DNA of 64,000 nucleotides, taken from Heliocybe sulcata (Eukaryota; Basidiomycota; Agaricomycetes; Gloeophyllales; Gloeophyllaceae). The translations under genes were made by a program, and so were the position numbers. Shown piece by piece: positions 57,301 through 64,000 of the stretch. Location of the stretch: assembly GCA_004369045.1 (NCBI GenBank), contig ML213512.1:801510-865509 (forward strand), written 5' to 3'. The notes beneath the pieces are model-generated. The model saw only the letters and a program-made list of their open reading frames with translations, made no database searches and had not been told where the DNA came from. Each line of letters opens with the position of its first letter. Position 1 is the first letter of the stretch.

Positions 57301-58304
57301 TTAGAGTCCGAGAGGACGATAGCCCAAATCCGCTGCGACTGCATCTTCATTGATCCAGCCGTACAAAATAGCCCTATCAATGGCATCTGCGCACGCGAGT
57401 TCTCCCGGAGAGATCTCGTTTTCATCGTTGAGAACGGCCGGGATATCCTCATCCTCGTACTCCATACCAGTGGAGAGCCGGTTGGTTATTCGGTTAGTTT
57501 GCAGCGCGCGCACCTAATAATCAACCTGCAGTTAGGTCCCCCACCGATGACAATGGCGCCGAGAACGCACTGCTGGAGCATCGATGCCTTCGACGAGAGC
57601 GTCTTCCACCTCTTCTTCCTCCGCCTCGCTCCCATCATCGACCTCGCCTTCTTCGTCAATCCCCATGAGGCCGTCGCCGTCCTCACCAACGACAAGTGCG
57701 TTGATTGCCTCGCGGAAACTCGGGTCGCTCGTCTCGTAATAGACTTCCGATAGCGCCCACTGCATCCCTTCGAAGACAGCATCGCAAAGACTGCATCCTC
57801 TTCCGAACCGCTCCGTAATCATGCGGCTAAGTCTTCGTTTGTACCCCGTGGGCTGGCGAAGACTGGCGACGCGCTCTTGCAACATGGCAATCTGCAATCG
57901 CACATCAGAGCTCACAGTTCTCAAGCTGATGGAAAACGCAGGCGACGTACGTCTCGTGCACCGGCAGCTGCTGCCGCGCTATGGCCAGTATCCTCTTTTG
58001 ATTCGTCTCCATCCTCGATGTCTTCCTTCCCAACAATTCCGTCATCGTTCCCGTTCTCCTCATCCTGGCTTTCCACCCCCTTATTCTCGCCACCATGCTT
58101 GAGGACTACGAGCCTGTCCTCCCTCGCACTGCCCATGGTGACCGCAGTCTTCCAGACAACCCACAACATGCCCTGGGCAATGTCGTAACGAACGTCGTGC
58201 CCGCACTGAGCGCGCCTGCCAAGCATTTGACAGAGCCACAGTTGGTAGTGGTCGGGCAGGTCGACGACGGTCAGCTCGCGGAATTTTGCCTCAGAGGTCG
58301 GCAT
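57301..58304 (-). CDS. B-family protein, diverged copy B4
   Basis: Most diverged B copy, yet fully open: exon 1 58304-57951, exon 2 from about 57891 (IAMLQERVASLRQPTGYKRR) and exon 3 57513-57301 ending DLGYRPLGL. The repeat pattern is recognisable in both halves (DLPDHYQLWLCQM and YKRRLSRMITERFGRG). Exon 2 keeps the acidic region and the join VEGIDAPA-MRALQ, identical in position to the other copies. With so many substitutions but no stop or frameshift and the same three-exon structure, purifying selection is likely. A GGT/ACC microsatellite lies just upstream of the ATG. Confidence 0.7.
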
Positions 58305-58313
58305 AGCAGGCGC

Positions 58314-58335
58314 TGGTGGTGGTGGTGGTGGTGGT
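58314..58335. repeat. (TGG)n microsatellite in the B4 leader
   Basis: About seven TGG units ending roughly 10 bp upstream of the B4 start codon; absent from B1-B3. Confidence 0.8.
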
Positions 58336-58392
58336 TCGGGTCGAAAAGTCAGAAGAGCCGTGACCGGCCCACCGACGCTTATCTACTTCCTC

Positions 58393-58408
58393 GGAGCTGG
58401 CCGGCTTC
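58393..58408 (-). promoter_or_regulatory. conserved upstream element of B4
   Basis: GGAGCTGGCCGGCTTC on the plus strand, 89-104 bp upstream of B4. It is identical to B2 and B3 although the genes have diverged strongly. Confidence 0.5.
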
Positions 58409-58713
58409 TGACGCCTATTGTCCGCTGATTAAGGACCTGATGCACGCCGTCCACGATGTTCCAGTACTTTCTCGGAACGTGGTCTCTGAAAGCCGCCCGT
58501 TCTGAGATTATCTACACGGCCTGGAAGATTTTGGGTGGATATGGTGCAGTGTCTGACTACGCGAGGTCTACGGAGGAAAGGCAGTTCAGAGAGACGAACC
58601 AGTGACCAATGTTATGCTTGTCGCAAGTGCGCCTTACGAGTGTCCCTTAAGCGGCAGTGTGGTTTTGATCCATATTGGCGTCACTAGACGACGCGCACTC
58701 CTCAGGACTTCTC

Positions 58714-59376
58714 CTAACTCATCCATCTGTAGGCTCTCCTCCCTCCGTCATTCATATCGAGGGTCTCGAGACGAGTTTGAAGGTGCACCATAGCTGTGTC
58801 TTGTCCTGCCACGGTCGACGACTCGTTGTCGGCGGCATACTCTTCGAGGTCAGTTGTATGATAGGTTTCAGACGAGGCCGACTATTGACTGAATCTCAGC
58901 AAGGCTCTCGCGACCAACTCAACGCACTACGCACCGATTTTTTGTCATGCTTGTTCAGCGTACGCTCACAGCCCTCGGCATGCAAACGCTCACCCTTGTC
59001 GGCTTCTCCTTCCTCCAGGAATCGGACCTTCCGAGTGGCACCCTTTTTTATGGAATCTCCACCCATCTTGCGGAAGGAAGGGACTGCGGTCTTCCTCATA
59101 ATGCCACGTCGTGGTGCAGGCTCGTTCTTTGCTGTGCTCTTTGGGTCGTTAGCGCCGGAAAATGCTCGTACAGAAGCAGCGGTGGCATACCCTTTCGAAT
59201 ATCTCCTGCAGTGGCACGATGCCGTATGTCGTGAGCATGTCATCCGCTTTGCCGCCGCCGTCGTCTTGTCGCCTTTCGGCCGCAGCCGTCTTCCCGGCTA
59301 CGCCACGAATGCGCGAGGCGTGATAGGGGATGTCGCGCTGGAGGCCAGGGCGTTCCTTGCGAGCTTCCTTTGGAAT
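58714..59376 (-). pseudogene. A-family diverged copy A4, start codon lost
   Basis: Exon 1 begins with the family sequence at 59376, but the start codon is ATT where the others have ATG (IPKEARKERPG against MPKETRKGRTA), and an in-frame TAG precedes it. Exon 1 otherwise continues to EIFERV before the GTATGCC-type donor. Exon 2 has MGGDSIKKGATRKVRFLEEGEADKG split here as MGGDSIKKGATRK and VRFLEEGEADKG (motif K-V-R-F retained), exon 3 follows the CAGTCAATAG acceptor and ends AYRWMS with TAG at 58716-58714. All frames after the start are open. Either this is a recent pseudogene or translation begins elsewhere (next Met is near the exon 1 end). Confidence 0.6.
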
Positions 59377-59472
59377 AGCTGTCGAGACGAACTAGAGCTT
59401 GAATGTTGGCGATGGTGGTAGAAAGTGGCGAGGAGGAAGCGGCGAGGCGCGCGCGGAAATAAGGACGCGACT

Positions 59473-59486
59473 ACGGTCACGGGATC
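59473..59486 (-). promoter_or_regulatory. conserved upstream element of A4
   Basis: GATCCCGTGACCGT on the gene strand, 97-110 bp before the position of the lost A4 start codon. Confidence 0.55.
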
Positions 59487-60510
59487 GACACGTGGTTGGA
59501 GATGGCCGGGCCTCGACTTATTGCACGGCGATGGACAGTCTCATTCAATCACTCAGTCGAATTCATTGGACACCGTTTGAAATCCAAGCGTCCCGTCAAG
59601 TTGCCGGTAGATGATTCGACATGGTTGTATTGTTGCCGCAATGAACAGTCAGTCGCCTTAGCGCGTTTCGGAACGTGTCTGCGGATACGAGAGGGACGCT
59701 TCAGTCTCAAGACAAACCGTTCGCGCTTTTGGCCTCTCCTATCTCATGCGAAGGACCGTCCACTATGCTATATATGGACCCGACTAAATGCGCCTCCAGG
59801 AGCCCAACACGAGGCTAGTGGCAGACCACGAGACTTTTCGTGAGTCCGCGCTCGCGTTTCGTCTGCCCTTCTTCTGCTGTGCACCATTGAACGATACACC
59901 CTCGCGCATGCCTGTCGAGTCATTGTTAGCGACAGGTTCAGATCCCAAAGCTCGATGGGATACCCATTGAGTCTGTAATCACGCGTAGTCAAGACGAGAG
60001 AACCCACGTTGCGGAATTTGTCAATCTCATTCTCGGCCCGCACCGACGCTTGTAAGCGAACTGGCTCTAGATTTGTACGGGCTCTAATAGGACTTCAAGC
60101 AGGCATGCAATTTGCCGTCCAAATTGCGGAGGCCGTGTCGCAGTATACGCTCTGGTCTACTTGGGAGTCTCTCCTACGTCCGAAGCCAAATAATTCTGTT
60201 TTGGGGCTAGGGCTGAAATGACAGAAACGTTTCGGTTTCTCGTCAGTGACAGTCATAGTATCTTATCATTCAAGTGCGAATGGCCATAGCAGGCGCCGCT
60301 CTCTGTGTCCCGACAGTCTCTTGTAATCAAGGTCGGAGTGCTACCAATCACAGATCGTAATGCGGTCTACTCCCGGCTGTGCGCCCTTCCCATTCAATGT
60401 TACCGAGAGAGCGCGTACCCTTTCCGCGTCCGTCGTTGCTGCCATGTCCGCCTCACTTCCCCTTTCTCAGTTCGCTCAGGTTGTCTTCTGGCAAATCTCA
60501 GGATGTTTCC
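59487..60510. other. intergenic, no supported gene
   Basis: Short frames only. I see no recognisable gene or repeat. Confidence 0.45.
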
Positions 60511-61602
60511 TCAGTTTGTGGGGTGGTTGACTCTTCCGGCCCTTGGCGGCTGCCATAGGCATGCGTTCAGGCCGTTTAGACGGGCCCTGGCTTCGATTCC
60601 CCCGAAGATAAGATCAGCAAGGACACTGGTATCGTCTTCCGGGAGCACGACAGCGGATATGACAGGCTTCGACACTGTAGAATCTGATTCAGCGGAAGGG
60701 GTGTCGCAGCATTCGACATCTGTAGGGCTGTTATCCGCTTCATCTAGCTCTTTCTCAGACAATCCGTCCGCAGTCATTGATATATCTGTGGCGGCTTCAG
60801 AAAGGACGCCGTGTATGCCACCATCCTGTGTGTTGCCAGGACCGTCTTCCGCAGGGACATCAGTAGACGGTACGGGCGTCAACGCCATCGGTCCTGACCC
60901 TGAGTAGAGGCCGCCGTCGTCGAGATATGTATCGGTATCGCCGCTATCGGCATCCCCCAGTAGCAGATGCAGCAGACGATTGCTGAGATCCCAACGAACG
61001 TCTTCGACGGCTGCTCGAGATTGAAGTGCGGGAGACCCGCCAGGAGTGGCCTCTGTGGTACGGTCCTCCCTCTGCCGAAATGGATCGAATCGGAAAGAGT
61101 ACTCCATTGCCGGTTGTCCGGCTGCAAGCCACTCTTTGACGGGGAGTGCATAGTCTCCCAGCTGCTCTTTGGACCACTCCAGAGCCCGCTGGACGTGTCT
61201 AGGTTGCTCCGATAGCTGGAGAGGCGTTCCGCGCGGCGATGTGGCATGCAGGTAGTCTTGGACTACGTATCGTGGATGGGAGATGGACGAGCTCGTTTGC
61301 GTAAGGTTGCATCCAATTGAAGGTTGGTTCTTTATTTCAGTCGAAGGACTCGTCTAAGAAACCAAGTTCATCAGTGCGGCCACGAACTGTGCAAGATGCA
61401 ACCATACCTCCTCTGGGGTACAGAGCGCCTCCTGTTTGTATTGGGAAAATGACAAGCTATCAGGTGATGGAGTCCCCGTAGGCCACATCGCTTCAGTGGT
61501 GAAGCCGGTGCACCAAATACTTCTCCTGCCACCCGTCGGCGCGTTGTCGGTCTGTAGTAGAGCAGCGGTGCCGAACGTCAGGGGAACAATAGAGGAGGCC
61601 AT
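60511..61602 (-). CDS. hypothetical protein, two exons
   Basis: Unrecognised. Start at 61602 (MASSIVPLTFGTAALLQTD); exon 1 ends at PEE before a GTATGG donor near 61410, and a TTAG acceptor near 61354 continues TSPSTEIKNQPSIGC in phase 0. Exon 2 stays open to the stop at 60511, giving roughly 360 residues. A central segment (HVQRALEWSKEQLGDYALPVKEW split: HVQRALEWSKEQ, LGDYALPVKEWL) looks helical; the rest is acidic and Ser/Thr rich with SADSGDTDTYLDD-like patches. No signal peptide, membrane helix or known motif. The long open exon and the in-frame intron support a real gene. Confidence 0.55.
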
Positions 61603-63618
61603 AGCAAATCTAAGACACGGTGGTAGTGGCAAGGATAGTGCAGAAACGACGCGTCGCCGTGAGTTCTTACGGTTGCTTCTTACGGTTGATTAGAACAATG
61701 CCCGGCGGTCCCCGCTGCACGTGCTCGTGCCACAACTATGCGGATTGTCTCGGACATGGAACGCTTCGTGCGGACTTGATACTGGTCATTCCTAGCGATA
61801 CCCAGCTCCTCGATGACAGCAGCCAAGTATCTGTTTGGGTCGAGAGTGAGCTGACGTCTGAAGCAGGATCTAGACGTCTTCTTTTCCGAACCGGATCTTG
61901 TCACCCTTTGACATAGTATTGCAACGAGCCTGCCGTTCAAGCTACTATAATGTGGTACGGCGACATTATGAACTGGTGGAGCTTTATCGGAGCCACTGTA
62001 CTTCAACAGCCTTACGATTGCTCCCAGTTCCTCTGGGGTCGTGACTCGTTGCATTTACACCTGCCCTTGCTGCTTCATGCTCTACCACTGGGATGAATGC
62101 GTGGGGTACTTTGGAACTATGCATGATCCCACCTTTCAATCTTGACCAGGCGTCCAATTCCGGTTTTTAAAATGCTGAGGCTTTGCCACGACATACACTT
62201 CGGACTAGCTGAGAGTCTTTCCTGTCTCTAGACCAAGATACTTTCGTTCAAGAGTATGGAGACTTTTGCCTGAAGTGCTAGAGGTACTTTATTTTTCGTT
62301 TGCGTAATCCCTGGAGCTCATCGTACAAATACGAACGGTTCTAAAATTGGCGTCCTTCTCCGTGTCCAAATGTCGCAAGCCGTTCGTCCTTTCACCCGAT
62401 CGTAGCGGAGCTTCGCAACACCCAGAGTGTTTGAGGCATACCGCAGGCAGTCGATGGTCTGACTAGAACACGGTCGGAACCAGATCATCGTGGTCGCGAT
62501 CCTCGGTTGCCTATGCTCTCTGAAAAATGGCGGGTTCTGACCTGAGTGAAGCAATGCTGCCAGGGTGCGGTCAGTGTCCATCTTGAATTCGGTGCACCTG
62601 TGCCGGTACATTTCGCGTCGGAGAGAAGCGCACGTAATGAGCGCGGTATACCTTTTCTCAAAGAACTTGCCACCTATCGCTGCTTTTAGGCGCCCTTCCA
62701 TGCGGTAGTCCCCAAGTTGAGTTTGCCGACGATCAACCAAGACATGCGGCGTCTCTACAGACCGTCCGACCGCGAGCTTCTCTATTGTCCTCCTTTGGTC
62801 GCCTTGTAATCCCGTTCCCCGCCTACTCGGATTCACTGAGGAGACGTCCGCCGGAAAATCCACGCGAGCGAGCTGGCGCCGCATTCTCTAGCATGCCACA
62901 GCTCCGGCCTGGATTGACCTACCTTTCGTCATAGGTATTTTGTCCCATAATCAGCCAATGCCCGATATGAATAGCTGCGCGCGACATACCTGGCCAAGTT
63001 ATTCGGAGGTTGTTATGGCTTTGATCCTCCTGGACAGACGCTATGGCACCATTTTCATGTCGACCGCCGGTCTAGAGTCCTCGTGCTTCCTCCCATGCCA
63101 CGTCAGATCTTCACTAGCCTTCATATCACTCCAGGTCCATAGTTACTCGCGAAGTGCGCAGTGTCGCGCGGGCCCTCTACAGTCTACGGGACAGAAAGAG
63201 TGTGGCAGAGAGAGACGAGGGATGGAAGGTAGATGCAGTTTCACGTGTGGCGGATGGGTACTTAGACGAAGCATACTCTTCCAGTGCATTGCTCACTAAA
63301 TTGCCGCCTACCTTATACGATTACTGTTGTGGAATATACTACAGAGTATTATAGCTAGATTCCTCCCATAATATGCATACCACACCATAACGCGACGCGG
63401 TCGCGTGATATACACTCAATTCCAGTTCCACTGAACAAGATAAATGAAGAAGGTAGGTACCGCCGCGGGTCGAAATAGATACGTCGTAGTACTCGGAAAG
63501 CACTTATAGAGCAAGTAGCACGAAGAGAGTCCGCAAAACTGCAGAGCTAAAACCTCGGAAGTTGCTGGAGAAAACATTGGAAGTTGCTGGAGACTGACAG
63601 GCTTCAGGTCAACCCAAA
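61603..63618. other. intergenic with two unassigned minus-strand ORFs
   Basis: 61680-62054 (-) encodes 124 residues and 62318-62884 (-) 188 residues; neither has a recognisable motif. The second is basic and has an odd length for a chance frame, so it may be a real small gene or the relic of a mobile element. I could not find partner exons. Nothing else is seen up to the Cdc20-like gene. Confidence 0.4.
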
Positions 63619-64000
63619 TCACCGGATGGTCATCAATCCCGTCCTCGAACTCGTCAACCGATTGTTCTCCTTTGGCGCCCTCTTCTTCTTCTGCTTCTCC
63701 AGCTCCCACACCCTCCAAAACTTGAGGTTCTCATCCCCCGCACCAGTGCACACTACATCCCCAGCGGGGCCCAGCGTGGAGAAGAGCACGCGCGAGTCGT
63801 GCGCGTCCCGTATCTCCGCGACGCGCTCGAGACTCGGGTACGCGTGGATCATAAGCGAGTTCGTCGGGTAGCCGTGCGTAGACAGCAGCTCCTTCTTGTG
63901 CGGGCACCATTGGATGGAGGTCACCTGCGAGGGAGTCTTGAGAGAGTGCAGGCGTGCGCCCGTCGTACTGTTCCAGATGTGGATGGTGGCGTCGTTGGTG
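63619..64000 (-). CDS. Cdc20/Cdh1-type APC/C activator, C-terminal part
   Basis: 3' end of a WD40 co-activator of the anaphase-promoting complex, a cell-cycle ubiquitin ligase. From the window edge: NDATIHIWNSTTGARL, then TSIQWCPHKKELLSTHGYP, LMIHAYPSLERVAEIR, AHDSRVLFSTLGPAGDVVCTGAGDENLKFWRVWE (here read in two pieces: AHDSRVLFSTLGPAGD and VVCTGAGDENLKFWRVWE), which are the last WD blades in the family order. The protein ends TGLMTIR, so the final two residues are Ile-Arg, the IR tail by which activators bind the APC/C. The gene continues beyond 64000. Cdc20 is favoured over Cdh1 by the blade wording, but this is not decisive. Confidence 0.85.
   Translation of the reverse strand, partial: TNDATIHIWNSTTGARLHSLKTPSQVTSIQWCPHKKELLSTHGYPTNSLMIHAYPSLERVAEIRDAHDSRVLFSTLGPAGDVVCTGAGDENLKFWRVWELEKQKKKRAPKENNRLTSSRTGLMTIR

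Overview
This window reads as nuclear DNA of a filamentous basidiomycete, most likely an Agaricomycete. Genes carry several 50-70 bp GT-AG introns with short branch-site motifs. The protein set includes families typical of mushrooms: a FunK1-type kinase, UstYa-like (DUF3328) proteins, a But2-like single-pass protein and a mushroom-type seven-helix protein. There is no bacterial operon structure, and I see no convincing RNA gene, CRISPR array or intact transposon.

Layout. 1-7.6 kb: 5'-partial FunK1 kinase, a hypothetical protein with a four-cysteine motif, and a steroid 5-alpha-reductase family enzyme. 8.7-14.2 kb: a cassette of unrecognised genes that I call A' and A (small basic proteins), B (protein with an internal repeat) and, convergent, C (coiled-coil protein). 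15.9-22.7 kb: three tandem GNAT acetyltransferase paralogues. 23.4-29.9 kb: an IMPACT/UPF0029 protein, an NFKBIL1-like protein and a CSC1/OSCA-type channel. 33.1-37.4 kb: a second, damaged B-A pair with another unknown ORF, D. 37.8-40.2 kb: a second IMPACT gene (truncated) and a fourth GNAT. 41.2-48.3 kb: small secreted ORF, two UstYa-like genes, But2-like gene and seven-helix protein. 48.9-54.1 kb: C, B, A and an A' remnant, all in reverse order. 55.2-59.4 kb: a fourth, strongly diverged D-B-A set. 60.5-61.6 kb: hypothetical gene. 63.6 kb to the end: 3' part of a Cdc20/Cdh1-type APC/C activator.

The main result is structural. The order A'-A-B-C-GNAT-IMPACT on the left (about 9.1-24.3 kb) is repeated in reverse and on the opposite strand on the right (about 54.1-37.7 kb). 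The two sides are mirror images about a point near 31 kb. Divergence differs between the units and several copies carry inactivating changes, so this looks like an old, evolving inverted segmental duplication and not an assembly duplicate. The A and B genes occur four times (A-type five times, plus one remnant). They keep a fixed three-exon structure and carry short conserved upstream elements. A proteins contain a conserved K/R-x-V-R-F motif resembling a protein phosphatase 1 docking site, and B proteins consist of a gapless 43-residue repeat, one copy per exon. I could not assign A, B, C or D to a known family; they are the best candidates here for an undescribed gene system.
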